A stretch of DNA of 64,000 nt from Pseudomonas capsici (GCF_017165765.1 NZ_JAFGZD010000007.1:1-64000), one strand, 5' to 3'. Numbered from the stretch's first letter, positions 49,270 through 59,017 are shown. Numbers and translations: made by a program. The notes: generated by a model not told the origin, from the sequence alone.

Positions 49270-51057
49270 ATGAAGCTGGCAATGAAGTTACGTACCCGCC
49301 TGTTCCTCAGCATTTCGGCGTTGATGACGGTTGCGTTGCTGGGATTGCTGTTGGGGCTGGTCAGTGTCATGCAAATGGCCAAGAGCCAGGAGGCTCTGAT
49401 CCAGGGCAATATCAACAACCTTGAGCTTGGATTGAAGCTGCGGCAGAACCTGGGCGATCAGTTGGTGATCATGATCAGCCCTTCGCCTGACAAGCGCTTG
49501 CTGAAGACTTATCAGGATCAGTTTCACGACTTGCTGACCGAAGGCATCGAACGTGATGCGCAAAGCAAGGTGCAGGGCCGATTCGAGAATACGAGCCGCT
49601 ACTACCAGCGCTTCCTGGAGGCCGCCCAACGCTTCGAGAATGACACACGCGCAATGCACGACAACCCCGAACTGCGGAGCAGCTTCGACGCGTTGCGCAA
49701 CGACCTGCTGGATACCCACGGCGAAGCCCTGCAGAACATCAGCACGGCCGAAGCCTATTCCCGGGAGCGGGCGCTGTGGATTGCCGGGTTGCTTGGGCTG
49801 GTGGGTATTGCCGTGCTGTGCATCGGATTCATCACTGCCCATGGCATTGCCCGTCGCTTTGGTGCCCCGATCGAGGCCTTGGCCAAGGCGGCCGACCATA
49901 TCGGCCAGGGCAATTATGAAGTGACGCTGCCTATCTCCTCGGCAGCCGAAATGAACCTTCTGACCCGGCGTTTCGGCCTTATGGCCGAGGCCTTGCGTCA
50001 GCATCAGGCGACTAATGTCGATGAATTGCTGGCCGGTCAGCAGCGTCTGCAAGCGGTGCTCGACAGTATCGACGACGGCCTGTTGATGATCGACCGGCAG
50101 GGTCGCCTGGAGCATTTGAACCCTGTGGCCCAGCGCCAGCTCGGCTGGGACGAGAGTCGTCTTGGACGCGGCCTGGGTGAAGCGCTGGAACATCCCGAGC
50201 TGGATGAGCAGTTATTCCTGATCCTGCGTGGCGGGACTCTGGAGCATGCGCCGGAAGACCTGAGCATCGATATCGATGGCGAATCCAGGCTGCTGACCTA
50301 CAGCCTGACCCCCGTCAGTCATACCAAAGGCCACATTCTCGGTGCCGTGATGGTGTTGCGCGATGTGACCGAGCAACGGGCGTTCGAGCGGGTGCGCAGC
50401 GAGTTCGTCCTGCGTGCGTCTCATGAACTGCGCACACCGGTGACCGGTATCCATATGGCCTTCGGGCTTTTGCAGGAGCGCCTGCATTTTGCGGCAGAGT
50501 CCCGCGAAGCGGATCTGCTCAATACCATCACTGAAGAAATGCAGCGTCTGATGCAACTGATCAACGACTTGCTGAATTTCTCGCGCTACCAGAACGGCTT
50601 GCAGAAACTCAAGCTGGCCCCCTGCTCCATCAAACAGCTGCTCGAAGAAGCCAGAGGCCGTTTCGAGGAACAGGCCCGGTTGCACGACATCACCCTGATG
50701 CTGGACATTCAGGAGCCCGTCCCACATCTGCATGCCGATCAGGCGCAACTGGAACGGGTTCTGGATAACCTGCTGGACAACGCGTTGCGCCATACCCCCG
50801 AAAGCGGTCTGATCCGCCTGCAGGCTCGCCGTCATGGGGAGCGGGCGATCATCAGTATCGAAGACAATGGCGAAGGCATTCCTTACGGGCAGCAAGGACG
50901 GATCTTCGAGCCGTTCGTGCAGGTAGGGCGCAAGAAAGGCGGTGCCGGCCTCGGGTTGGCGCTGTGCAAGGAAATCGTGCAACTGCATGGGGGGAGAATG
51001 GGCGTCTATTCACGGCCTGGCCAGGGAACGCAGTTTTACATGGCGCTGCCGACGTAA
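49270..51057 (+). CDS. kinB: Sensor histidine kinase KinB
   Basis: KinB is the inner-membrane kinase/phosphatase of AlgB and affects alginate and virulence in Pseudomonas. The start at 49270 (MKLAMKLRTRLFLSIS) gives 595 residues, as in P. aeruginosa. Two membrane segments (about 12-34, 168-188) enclose a periplasmic helical sensor. A HAMP (about 190-245), a PAS (about 255-365) and the kinase core follow. The core has RASHELRTPVTG (phospho-His near 385), DNLLDNALRHTPE, EDNGEGIP and GGAGLGLALCK. All are intact. Confidence 0.96.
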   Translation: MKLAMKLRTRLFLSISALMTVALLGLLLGLVSVMQMAKSQEALIQGNINNLELGLKLRQNLGDQLVIMISPSPDKRLLKTYQDQFHDLLTEGIERDAQSKVQGRFENTSRYYQRFLEAAQRFENDTRAMHDNPELRSSFDALRNDLLDTHGEALQNISTAEAYSRERALWIAGLLGLVGIAVLCIGFITAHGIARRFGAPIEALAKAADHIGQGNYEVTLPISSAAEMNLLTRRFGLMAEALRQHQATNVDELLAGQQRLQAVLDSIDDGLLMIDRQGRLEHLNPVAQRQLGWDESRLGRGLGEALEHPELDEQLFLILRGGTLEHAPEDLSIDIDGESRLLTYSLTPVSHTKGHILGAVMVLRDVTEQRAFERVRSEFVLRASHELRTPVTGIHMAFGLLQERLHFAAESREADLLNTITEEMQRLMQLINDLLNFSRYQNGLQKLKLAPCSIKQLLEEARGRFEEQARLHDITLMLDIQEPVPHLHADQAQLERVLDNLLDNALRHTPESGLIRLQARRHGERAIISIEDNGEGIPYGQQGRIFEPFVQVGRKKGGAGLGLALCKEIVQLHGGRMGVYSRPGQGTQFYMALPT

Positions 51058-51059
51058 GA

Positions 51060-52679
51060 TCACGCCACATCATCCTTGCGTCGCCCTGCCCCTCTCCGAC
51101 CGCCGGTGACCAGTTCGCAGAATCGGGTGGCGGTCAAAGGGCGGGCGAACAGCCAGCCCTGGCCATAGACGACGCCTTCGCTCTTGAGCAGATGGGCCTG
51201 GGATTCGAACTCGATTCCTTCGGCGATCACCCGCAATTGCAGGGCGTGGGCCATGCGAATGATATGGGGCGCAACGCCGCTGCTGGCGGCATCGTGCCCC
51301 AATGCATCGATAAAGGCCTTGTCGATCTTCAGACAGTCCACCGGCAGGGTTTGCAGATAGGCCAGGCTGCAATAGCCCGTGCCGAAGTCATCAATGAGGA
51401 TCTGATGACCGCGATCGCGCAGCATTTGCAGGTGATTGCGCGCCACCACCACATCGATCAGGCCTCGCTCGGTTACCTCAAACGCGATCTGGCGAGCTGC
51501 GACCTTGTGCAGGGCCAGCAATCTGGCCGTTACGCGCCCAATACGCGGCGCGATGACATCGCATGCCGCCAGGTTCACCGAAACGTACAGATGCGGATTG
51601 GCGCGCAATAGCGGCCCGAGCTTTTCCAGCGATTGCTGCAAGACAAAATCGGTGATTTGCCGGATCTGTCCGGTGTTTTCGGCCAGCGGAATGAAAAGGT
51701 CCGGGCTGGTCAGCGTGCCGTCCGGCCTGCGCCAGCGCACCAGCGCTTCGGCACCTGCACACAAGCCGGTTTCAAGGTTGAAGATGGGTTGATAGAGAAC
51801 CTTCAATTCCCCGCGTCGCAACGCCCCCGACAACTCGGCACCCAGGGATTTGCGCTGCTGCATCAATTGCAGGACCAGCGCCGCGATGCACAAGGACATC
51901 AACAGGCTGGCGGGCACCAGCAACCACCAGGCTCCGGTGATCTTTACCTGCAAGTCGGTCCGCGGGGTGATCAGCACCAGCTGATACTCCGGGCTTTGCG
52001 TGGGCATGCGGTAGATCAGTTGGTTTGCTGTCGTGATCAGCGTGGTGGCGTTGTCCGGCGACCAGCTTTCCACCGGCGGCCAGGCTTGCGCAGGCCCCAG
52101 AACCGGTATCGCCCGGGTGCCGTTATCGAGGACCACCAGCAGGCTGCCACCTGCCGGAAGATCCACGACGTCCGTCAGATGTCCCCGCGAGGTCGCTACC
52201 CGGAAATCTCCACGGCCCATGACCAGTGCCGCCAGATTGTCGTCCGGCTGGGTCGAGGTGTTGAGCCAGTAATCATAGGTCGGGCCACGAATGTCGGGTT
52301 CTCGAAGCTCGCGGAGCACCCTGGGTCGTGGCCAGCTGGAACAGGTACGCGCATCGCCGACATAGGCGGCTTCGTAAATGAAGCGATTGCTGGAGATGAC
52401 CTCGCGCAGGCGCCCCACCATTTCCGGGCTGCAACGCCTCAGCGGTTGCTGTTCCAGTTGATCCAGCCCGGCCCGCAACTGACCGAAAAGCTGCTCCAGT
52501 CGCACGAGAAAACGCTCGCCCTGAGCGTTCATCTGCAGGCTTTCGTTTTGTCGCGCCTGATGCATTGCCAGTCCGAAGCTGCCGAATAAAAAGACAGCCG
52601 CGCTCAACAGGGCCGCCAGCAACGCCAGCAGCCAAGGGTGGGAAAAGTGAATGCGAAAGCGCGTTTGCGCGATGAGCAT
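51060..52679 (-). CDS. EAL-domain c-di-GMP phosphodiesterase with CSS-motif sensor
   Basis: This membrane protein is predicted to break down c-di-GMP. The start is uncertain; 52679 (MLIAQTRFRIHFSH, 539 aa) is taken, and 52706 or 52721 are possible. It has one membrane segment near 18-38. A periplasmic domain carries the redox CSS motif (TCSSWPRP), and a second segment lies near 245-270. The EAL domain has EALVRW, FEVTERG, DDFGTGYCSL, KIDKAFID and AEGIE, so the metal and base residues appear intact. It converges with kinB (2-bp gap). It looks inserted between kinB and the ampDh2-like gene compared with P. aeruginosa. Confidence 0.9.
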   Translation of the reverse strand: MLIAQTRFRIHFSHPWLLALLAALLSAAVFLFGSFGLAMHQARQNESLQMNAQGERFLVRLEQLFGQLRAGLDQLEQQPLRRCSPEMVGRLREVISSNRFIYEAAYVGDARTCSSWPRPRVLRELREPDIRGPTYDYWLNTSTQPDDNLAALVMGRGDFRVATSRGHLTDVVDLPAGGSLLVVLDNGTRAIPVLGPAQAWPPVESWSPDNATTLITTANQLIYRMPTQSPEYQLVLITPRTDLQVKITGAWWLLVPASLLMSLCIAALVLQLMQQRKSLGAELSGALRRGELKVLYQPIFNLETGLCAGAEALVRWRRPDGTLTSPDLFIPLAENTGQIRQITDFVLQQSLEKLGPLLRANPHLYVSVNLAACDVIAPRIGRVTARLLALHKVAARQIAFEVTERGLIDVVVARNHLQMLRDRGHQILIDDFGTGYCSLAYLQTLPVDCLKIDKAFIDALGHDAASSGVAPHIIRMAHALQLRVIAEGIEFESQAHLLKSEGVVYGQGWLFARPLTATRFCELVTGGRRGAGRRKDDVA

Positions 52680-52764
52680 CAGTGGATATCCGCATGGAAT
52701 ATCCATCAGGTATAGCAACAAGCGCGCAAATAGTTTGTTAAAGAACGCTGCCCGCGAGCCTGAT

Positions 52765-53544
52765 CTATTCGACCCGGTTGAGTACCTTCAGGATGGCTGC
52801 GCTCTGGATGTCGGGTTGTCCGTCGAAGCGCTCTGGACGGTAATGCATCTGAAAGGCTGCCAGAACGTGGCGTGTAGCGGTGTCCAGCTCGCCGGTCTGA
52901 GGCGTGGTGTAACCCAGGCGTGCCAATTGCTCCTGGAACCAGGTGATGCTGGGCAGGTTATCCATCATCTGCGCCTGACGCTGGGCGACCTGCCGTTCGT
53001 CCGGCCAGATGCCTATGCCTTCATGGGCCAGTCGCTTCCAGGGGAACAGAGGACCCGGGTCCAGCTTGCGCATCGGAGCGATATCGCTGTGCCCGATGAT
53101 GTGCCTGGGGTCGATATTGTTGCGTTTGATGATGTCCTTGAGCAGCACGATGATCGACTGGACCTGGCTTTCGGTGTACGGATACCAGAGACGTCCCGTA
53201 GGCGTATCGGTATAGCCGGGATTGACGATTTCGATGCCGATCGAGCTGGAATTGAGCCAGGTACGCCCTTCCCATTCACTCTCGCCAGCATGCCAGGCGC
53301 GAGCACCCTCATCGACCAGCTTGTAGATCGTCGCCGGGTTGTCGTCGCCTATCAGGTAATGACTGCTGACTTCGCCATGGGTCAACAACTCCAGCGAGCG
53401 CTCAAGCGAGGCGGATGTGTAGTGCATGATGACGTATTGAACCCGGCCGTCATGGTTGGCCGAAGGATGGCTGGTATCGAGTTTTGGCCCGCTGGAGCAG
53501 GCAGTCAGGACCAGAAGGAGAAAAGCAGGGATGAACAGCTTCAT
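52765..53544 (-). CDS. ampDh2: AmpDh2-type N-acetylmuramoyl-L-alanine amidase lipoprotein
   Basis: This enzyme cuts the bond between muramic acid and the stem peptide. The 259-residue protein has a lipobox LTAC (Cys16), so it is an outer-membrane or periplasm lipoprotein. The Amidase_2 domain (about 35-180) has zinc ligands in VIMHYTS and IGHSDIAP, plus the later Asp. The C-terminus (about 190-259) is a peptidoglycan-binding domain. It is next to kinB-like genes as in P. aeruginosa (AmpDh2). I infer a role in wall recycling or remodelling. Confidence 0.9.
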   Translation of the reverse strand: MKLFIPAFLLLVLTACSSGPKLDTSHPSANHDGRVQYVIMHYTSASLERSLELLTHGEVSSHYLIGDDNPATIYKLVDEGARAWHAGESEWEGRTWLNSSSIGIEIVNPGYTDTPTGRLWYPYTESQVQSIIVLLKDIIKRNNIDPRHIIGHSDIAPMRKLDPGPLFPWKRLAHEGIGIWPDERQVAQRQAQMMDNLPSITWFQEQLARLGYTTPQTGELDTATRHVLAAFQMHYRPERFDGQPDIQSAAILKVLNRVE

Positions 53545-53640
53545 GGCAGTCAGGATACGTCGGCAGCAAATGCAACATCATAACAAAATGCGACCAAATT
53601 GCTTCATTCGTGAAACGCCGATGGATTCCAGATGTTTCAG

Positions 53641-55695
53641 TCACCCCTGCTCGACGCGATTCCTGCCGTTTTCCTTGGCGCGATACAGCGCCTGATCGGC
53701 CCGCTTGAGGGCGATATCGCTACGCTCGCCGGTGCGCAAGGCGGTCACGCCCATGGATACCGTGATCGTCACCCGTTCACCCTTGAAGTGAAACGGACAC
53801 AGTTCGACGGCAGCCCGCAGTTCATCCAGCAGCGTCAGGGCTGTCGAGACGTGGGTGGCAGGCATGAGCATGACGAACTCCTCGCCGCCGAAGCGGGCCA
53901 GGAAGTCTGTGGGCCGTATGCGTTTTTTCAGGACGCTGGCCACGATCTTCAGCACCTTGTCACCGGCCAGATGCCCGTAGCCATCGTTGATCCGCTTGAA
54001 GTGATCCAGGTCCAGAATGCAAATCAACAGGTTGTTCTTTTCCTGTTGCCATTGCGTCATCTCTTGCTCGAGACGCTCGCCCCATGCCGCACGGTTGGGC
54101 AGGCTGGTCAGTGGGTCGATCAGGGCTTTCTGTCGTTGCTCTTCCAGGTGCGTCCTGAAACCCAGGGCTTCCTGCTCCATGCTGGCGACACGGGCGGCGA
54201 GGCCTTGCAGGCGTGAGGCGATTTCCTGCTCGCGGTTATCACGTTTACGCTGATAATGATCCATCGTGCTGAGCAGGCCTTCGAGCCGGTTATCCAGTAC
54301 CTGCTTGAGGCTGGTCAGGTCGGAGGCGTCCTGGACGCTGCTCTGCAATCCCCCTACCTGTTCGCGCAACTGCTCGTTGAGATCGCGAGCGGTGGACTGA
54401 CTTTCCGCATGATCTTCGCTGGCGGCCTGCAGATGGCTCTGGAACGACTCCAGCCGCTCGTTGAGCTGCTTGAGATAGGTCCCGAATTCCTGCTGGCCGC
54501 CGTTATTGATCGCCAGCATCAGAACGGCCAGATCATCGAGGATCGGCAGCAGTTCATACCAGTTGAGCCCGTGTTTGAGGCGTAACTGCATGTCTTCGAC
54601 TTGCGGGCGATGGTGCTCCGACAAGGTCAGGTCCTTGAGCAGTCCCAGCAAGGTTTCTTCGATATGGGCTGCCACCGAGCTGTAGCTCGGCTCCGGGGAG
54701 TGAGGCAGGGAATAGTTGGGATCACCTTCGTCGGCCTCTTGCTCATCGGTCGACGTTTCATCTTCTTCGCTTTCGCTCTCGACCGGAGCCTGCACAACAG
54801 GCAGATGCTCGTAAGGAACGGAAGGCGTTGGTGTCAGCAGATCCTGCGGTGGGGCCTGCACTGGCGCCGACGCCACTTTCTCGACGGGCGCGGGTGCGGC
54901 GGCTAGCACTTCAACCGGCTTTGGTGCTTCAGCCACGGGCTCAACCACGGGGGTGGGAGCTGAAGCCTCTATTGTCGGCTCGGCTTTTGGCGCTTCAACC
55001 TCGACCCTTGGTGCTGGTGCTGGTGCTGGTGCTGACTGTGCTGGCGCAGGTGCGGGCACTGGCGCCGAAGGAAGCTCAGGTGCCTCGTCGTCGCTTTCAT
55101 GCTCATGCTCGGCAGAAGCTGGCGCAGGCGGATGAGCGCTTTCAGGAGCATGTGCCGCCTCGCCCGGTTCTTCGCGGCTACCGAACAGACGTTGCAGGAG
55201 TCCGGGGCGAGGACCTTCTTCGTGCTTTTCCAGCAGGGTCAGCGCCTTGCCCTGCAAACCGCTCAGTTCGCTGAGCAGCAGTGGCAATTCCCGGGCCTGG
55301 GAGGCACGGTCTTCCAGATCCTTGGCAAAACGTTTGAGGGGTTTGCGCACTTCGCGGGGCAGTGGCAAGGATTGCAGTTGGGTCACCAGCGCATTCAAAG
55401 CGCTGCTGATCTGCCCGACCCGGACTTCACGACGTTGCTCGGAATCCAGCACCGCCTTTTCAAGGCGTGGTATCAGGGCTGCCAGACCCGCATCCATGTC
55501 GTCCTTGCGCACGATTTCGCGCATTTCCTTCATGCATTCGTCGACAGACCGGTCGGTACCTTCCGCCGCGAGACTACTGCGGACCAGACCGCGGCGCAGC
55601 AAGTCGAGCCGGGCGTTCCAGCGCTCAGCGAGCAGGTCTTGCTGCTCGATACCCTTGAGATACTTCTCTTTCCAGCGCTCGGCTTCTTCGCTCAT
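53641..55695 (-). CDS. Soluble diguanylate cyclase with Pro/Ala-rich linker
   Basis: This protein is predicted to make c-di-GMP. It has 684 residues and no clear membrane segment. An N-terminal helical domain (about 1-165) is followed by a long low-complexity linker (about 175-345) rich in Pro, Ala and Glu with PAPAPA runs. A helical/coiled-coil part (about 350-520) follows, then the GGDEF domain. The active site is GGEEF at 603-607, and the inhibitory RxxD site, RPTD, lies five residues before it, so product inhibition is expected. It overlaps the upstream endonuclease-family gene by four bases. Confidence 0.93.
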   Translation of the reverse strand: MSEEAERWKEKYLKGIEQQDLLAERWNARLDLLRRGLVRSSLAAEGTDRSVDECMKEMREIVRKDDMDAGLAALIPRLEKAVLDSEQRREVRVGQISSALNALVTQLQSLPLPREVRKPLKRFAKDLEDRASQARELPLLLSELSGLQGKALTLLEKHEEGPRPGLLQRLFGSREEPGEAAHAPESAHPPAPASAEHEHESDDEAPELPSAPVPAPAPAQSAPAPAPAPRVEVEAPKAEPTIEASAPTPVVEPVAEAPKPVEVLAAAPAPVEKVASAPVQAPPQDLLTPTPSVPYEHLPVVQAPVESESEEDETSTDEQEADEGDPNYSLPHSPEPSYSSVAAHIEETLLGLLKDLTLSEHHRPQVEDMQLRLKHGLNWYELLPILDDLAVLMLAINNGGQQEFGTYLKQLNERLESFQSHLQAASEDHAESQSTARDLNEQLREQVGGLQSSVQDASDLTSLKQVLDNRLEGLLSTMDHYQRKRDNREQEIASRLQGLAARVASMEQEALGFRTHLEEQRQKALIDPLTSLPNRAAWGERLEQEMTQWQQEKNNLLICILDLDHFKRINDGYGHLAGDKVLKIVASVLKKRIRPTDFLARFGGEEFVMLMPATHVSTALTLLDELRAAVELCPFHFKGERVTITVSMGVTALRTGERSDIALKRADQALYRAKENGRNRVEQG

Positions 55696-56567
55696 TCAAG
55701 GGGTCCACCAGAGAGCACGGGTAGCGAGTCACCACATAGCGAAGCAGGCAGGCGAATCTCTACAGCAACGGGCAGGTGATCGGAAATGGGTTGGGCCAGT
55801 ACCTGAACACGTTCGAGCGTCAGTGTCGGGCTGAGCAGAATATGATCCAGACAGCGCTGTGGCCGCCAGCTGGGAAAGGTTGCCTCGACCTGCGGGGCCA
55901 GAAGGCCGAGATCGCGCAGCGGCGAATGCTCCAGCAAGTCGTTGGCATGGGTATTCATGTCGCCCATGAGGATCTGGTGACGATAGCCGCCAATCAGTTC
56001 CCGGATATAGGCCAGTTGTCTTACACGGGTGCGTGACCCCAAGGCCAGATGCATCATGACCACTACCAGCGCGTCCTCGCCTTCCCCGAAACGTACAAGA
56101 ATGGCACCACGTCCGGCAGGTCCGGGTAATGGATGATCCTCGATCTTGCCGGGGCGCAGACGGCTGAGCACGCCGTTGCTGTGCTGACCCAGGCGTCCCA
56201 GGTTGCGATTGAGTTGCTGATACCAGTAAGGGAAAGAACCGAGGTGGGCCAGATGCTCGACCTGGTTGATGAAGCCCGAACGCAGGCTGCCGCCGTCGGC
56301 TTCCTGTAACGCTACCAGATCGAAATCGTTGAGAAGATCGCCGATCTTCTGCAGATTGCCCGCGCGTCCGCCGTGGGGCAGCAGATGCTGCCAGCCGCGT
56401 GTCAGGTAATGCCGGTAACGTTCGGTGCTGATACCGACCTGGATATTGAAGCTGAGCAACCGAAGCCGGCCATCGGCGGGCAGTCCGCTTTGCAGCAGAT
56501 GGTGTTCGTTGACCTGCGGTTCATGCAGGCCAACGACTCGCTGTGTGCCCTTACCCCAGCGGCGCAT
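55692..56567 (-). CDS. Endonuclease/exonuclease/phosphatase-family protein
   Basis: The 291-residue protein belongs to the EEP (DNase I-like) fold. Motifs are LLSFNIQVG near 37, LVALQEADGG near 86, MMHLALGSRTRVRQL near 174, LMGDMNTHANDLLE near 199 and SDHLPVAVEI near 264; the metal- and catalytic-type residues (Asn, Glu, His, Asp, His) are present. No signal peptide is seen. It lies in an operon with dsbA (12 bp upstream) and the diguanylate cyclase. The substrate (nucleic acid or phosphodiester) is not known. Confidence 0.88.
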   Translation of the reverse strand: MRRWGKGTQRVVGLHEPQVNEHHLLQSGLPADGRLRLLSFNIQVGISTERYRHYLTRGWQHLLPHGGRAGNLQKIGDLLNDFDLVALQEADGGSLRSGFINQVEHLAHLGSFPYWYQQLNRNLGRLGQHSNGVLSRLRPGKIEDHPLPGPAGRGAILVRFGEGEDALVVVMMHLALGSRTRVRQLAYIRELIGGYRHQILMGDMNTHANDLLEHSPLRDLGLLAPQVEATFPSWRPQRCLDHILLSPTLTLERVQVLAQPISDHLPVAVEIRLPASLCGDSLPVLSGGPLE

Positions 56568-56579
56568 GGCGAAAGGCTC

Positions 56580-57224
56580 TTACTTGCCTGCCTTGGCGGC
56601 CGCTCGCTCTTTGGCGATCAGTTGGTCGGCAACCTGCAGGGTTTCTTCCGGGCCACCGGAGCTGCCCAGGTCGAAACGGTATTTGCCGTTAACGATCATG
56701 GTCGGTACACCGGTCACTTCGTACTTCTTGGCCAGTTCCTTGTACTGGGCAATCTTGCCTTTCACTGCGAAGGAGTTGAAGGTTTCGAGGAACTTGGCTC
56801 TGTCGATACCCTGGGTGGCAACGAAGTCAGCCATGTCTTCGGGCTTGGTCAGAGGTTTGCGGTCTTTCTGGATGGCGTTGAATACAGCTGCGTGAACCTT
56901 ATGCTCTACGCCCATGGTGTCCAGGGTGATGAACAACTGGCCGTGGGCATCCCAGGCGCCGCCGAACATGGCAGGGATACGGACGAAATTGACGTCTTCA
57001 GGCAGCTTTTCAGCCCATGGGTTGATGGTCGGCTCGAATGCATAGCAATGCGGGCAGCCATACCAGAACAGTTCAACCACTTCGATCTTGCCTGGCTCGG
57101 AAACAGGCACGGCGCTGCTCAATTCAACATATTGCTTACCAGCTTCGATGGGTGTGGCGGCCTGAGCGGACATACCGAACAGACTGGCGGCAACCAGAGC
57201 GGCGCTGATGATCAGATTACGCAT
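56580..57224 (-). CDS. dsbA: Thiol:disulfide interchange protein DsbA
   Basis: DsbA makes disulfide bonds in exported proteins in the periplasm. The 214-residue protein has a signal peptide (about 1-22, ...GMSAQA). The thioredoxin-fold active site is CPHC (57-60) in FWYGCPHCYAFEP, and the cis-Pro loop is TGVPTMIVNG. It precedes the endonuclease-family and diguanylate cyclase genes. A terminator separates it from cytochrome c4. Confidence 0.97.
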   Translation of the reverse strand: MRNLIISAALVAASLFGMSAQAATPIEAGKQYVELSSAVPVSEPGKIEVVELFWYGCPHCYAFEPTINPWAEKLPEDVNFVRIPAMFGGAWDAHGQLFITLDTMGVEHKVHAAVFNAIQKDRKPLTKPEDMADFVATQGIDRAKFLETFNSFAVKGKIAQYKELAKKYEVTGVPTMIVNGKYRFDLGSSGGPEETLQVADQLIAKERAAAKAGK

Positions 57225-57317
57225 GCTTTACTCCTGAGCAGATTGAGTCGCCTCGAAGCGACGGTTTTTCGACCGGCCATCAAGACGTGAGTTCTTAGTG
57301 TAACGCTGACAATCAAA

Positions 57318-57345
57318 AAAAAGGGTGGCTCGGGCCACCCTTTTT
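57318..57345 (-). terminator. Intrinsic terminator after cytochrome c4
   Basis: AAAAAGGGTGGC and GCCACCCTTTTT pair, with a T-run on the minus strand. It lies 65 bp past the cytochrome c4 stop, so dsbA needs its own promoter in 57225-57317. Confidence 0.92.
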
Positions 57346-57409
57346 GCATGTGTCATGAAACACGTCACGCCCTGGCTCGGGAATACCTGCCCGAAGGCCT
57401 GCGTACCGA

Positions 57410-58024
57410 TCAGTGCAGACCCTGGATATATTGCGCCAGAGCCTCGATATCCTTGTTGCTCAGCTTGGCTGCGATGGAACGCATGACCATGGTGTCGCCG
57501 TCGTTGACCCGGTCGCCTTCACGGAATGCAGTCAATTGTTTCTTGATGTAATCGGCATGCTGGCCGCCCAGATGCGGATAGCCGGCCGGAGCGTTGCCGG
57601 TGCCGTCAGGCGAGTGGCAACCGGTGCAGGCAGGCATGCCCTGATCCAGCTTGCCGCCGCGAAACAGGGCTTCGCCACGCGCCACCAGATTGGGGTCGGC
57701 GGCACCGACGCTGCCTTTCTGGCTCGCATAATAGGCAGAGATGTCTGCAAGATCCTGATCGTTGAACGGAGTCAGCAGGCCGGTCATTTCCAGTACCGGG
57801 CGCTTGCCATCCTTGATCTCGTGCAATTGCTTGAGCAGGTAGCGTTCGCCCTGGCCTGCCAGTTTCGGGAAGTTGGGAGCCAGGCTGTTGCCATCAGGTC
57901 CATGGCAGGCACCACACACGGCTGCCTTTGCCTGACCGGCAGCCGCATCACCGGTAACGTCGGCTGCCTGGGTCGCCCCACTGATGCCAAGCGTCAACAG
58001 CAGACTCACGAATAATTTGTTCAT
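57410..58024 (-). CDS. Cytochrome c4 (dihaem)
   Basis: This periplasmic electron carrier serves terminal oxidases. The 204-residue protein has a signal peptide (about 1-20, ...SGATQA). Two haem sites, CGACH (37-41) and CTGCH near 136-140, form two similar halves, each with a distal Met region. It is divergent from engB. Confidence 0.95.
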   Translation of the reverse strand: MNKLFVSLLLTLGISGATQAADVTGDAAAGQAKAAVCGACHGPDGNSLAPNFPKLAGQGERYLLKQLHEIKDGKRPVLEMTGLLTPFNDQDLADISAYYASQKGSVGAADPNLVARGEALFRGGKLDQGMPACTGCHSPDGTGNAPAGYPHLGGQHADYIKKQLTAFREGDRVNDGDTMVMRSIAAKLSNKDIEALAQYIQGLH

Positions 58025-58369
58025 CAGGTAATCCAGATCGGCTAATGGTGAAAAGTTAGGTAGCAGGTGATTTGCTCATCCCCAGGATGACGGTTCGCAA
58101 ATGCTGACTACTGCGGTCCTTGCACATTTCACGCGCGGCATTGTTACGATCCTGGCAAAAGGGGCTCCAAAGTCCTCTTGCGCAGTAAAAACCTTTCAGG
58201 TTGAAAGCGGACTGCGTTCTAATGCGCATATTAGTTCTCGCTTCAGTGTTCTTCCCCCGCTGTCGGGGAATTCCACACAAAATTTGCGGCATTATATACT
58301 CGCGCTACCCAAACGGAAACGACACCTCTTGCCGCACCCCTTGCAGGCAAGGCCTTCACCGGAAATCAC
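58025..58369. promoter_or_regulatory. Divergent promoter region of cytochrome c4 and engB
   Basis: This 345-bp gap has no gene. A plausible rightward promoter is TATACT (58295-58300) with a weak -35 near 58271. The sequence CCCCCGCTGTCGGGG lies just before it. The leftward promoter could not be placed. Confidence 0.4.
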
Positions 58370-59008
58370 ATGCAACTCAAGAACCCCATCCTTGGCCTGT
58401 GCCAACAGTCCACTTTCATGCTCAGCGCCGCCAAGGTCGATCAGTGCCCTGATGACGAAGGCTATGAAGTCGCGTTTGCCGGGCGTTCCAACGCGGGCAA
58501 GTCCAGCGCGCTCAATACGCTGACCCACGCCAGTCTGGCGCGTACCTCGAAAACGCCGGGGCGTACGCAACTGCTGAACTTCTTCAAGCTCGATGACGAC
58601 CGTCGTCTGGTGGACCTGCCCGGCTACGGCTACGCCAAGGTGCCGATCCCGCTCAAGCAACACTGGCAGCGTCACCTGGAAGCCTATCTGGGCAGCCGTG
58701 AAAGCCTGAAGGGTCTGATTCTGATGATGGACATCCGTCATCCAATGACCGACTTCGACACACTGATGCTGGACTGGGCAGTCGCCAGCCAGATGCCGAT
58801 GCATGTCCTGCTGACCAAGGCCGACAAACTGACCTATGGCGCAGCCAAGAACGCGCTGCTCAAGGTTCAGTCGCAGATCCGCAAGGGCTGGGGCGAAGCG
58901 GTCACCATCCAGCTGTTCTCGGCACCAAAACGCATGGGCCTTGAAGAAGCCTATACCGTTCTGGCCGACTGGATGGAGCTGGAAGACAAAGCGCCTGCCG
59001 AAGGGTAA
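58370..59008 (+). CDS. engB: Ribosome biogenesis GTPase EngB (YihA)
   Basis: This GTPase is needed for assembly of the large ribosomal subunit. The 212-residue protein has G1 GRSNAGKSS near 38, G2 [12 protein letters not shown]3 [11 protein letters not shown] and G4 [11 protein letters not shown], with the SAK-like SAPKRMG as G5. It lies beside polA with ersA between, as in P. aeruginosa. Confidence 0.97.
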   Translation: MQLKNPILGLCQQSTFMLSAAKVDQCPDDEGYEVAFAGRSNAGKSSALNTLTHASLARTSKTPGRTQLLNFFKLDDDRRLVDLPGYGYAKVPIPLKQHWQRHLEAYLGSRESLKGLILMMDIRHPMTDFDTLMLDWAVASQMPMHVLLTKADKLTYGAAKNALLKVQSQIRKGWGEAVTIQLFSAPKRMGLEEAYTVLADWMELEDKAPAEG

Positions 59009-59017
59009 ATCGCAGGC

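Noticed and set aside
52949..54293. Near DnaA boxes TTATCCATC and TTATCCAGT
   Set aside because: They differ from the 9-mer at two positions and stand alone; not counted as boxes.
54953..55135. Repetitive frames rich in Gly/Ala or Gln/Arg opposite the diguanylate cyclase linker
   Set aside because: They only mirror the PAPAPA repeat of the linker on the other strand.
58101..58523. 140-codon plus-strand frame upstream of and into engB
   Set aside because: It overlaps the engB start in another frame and has no ribosome site or known domain.
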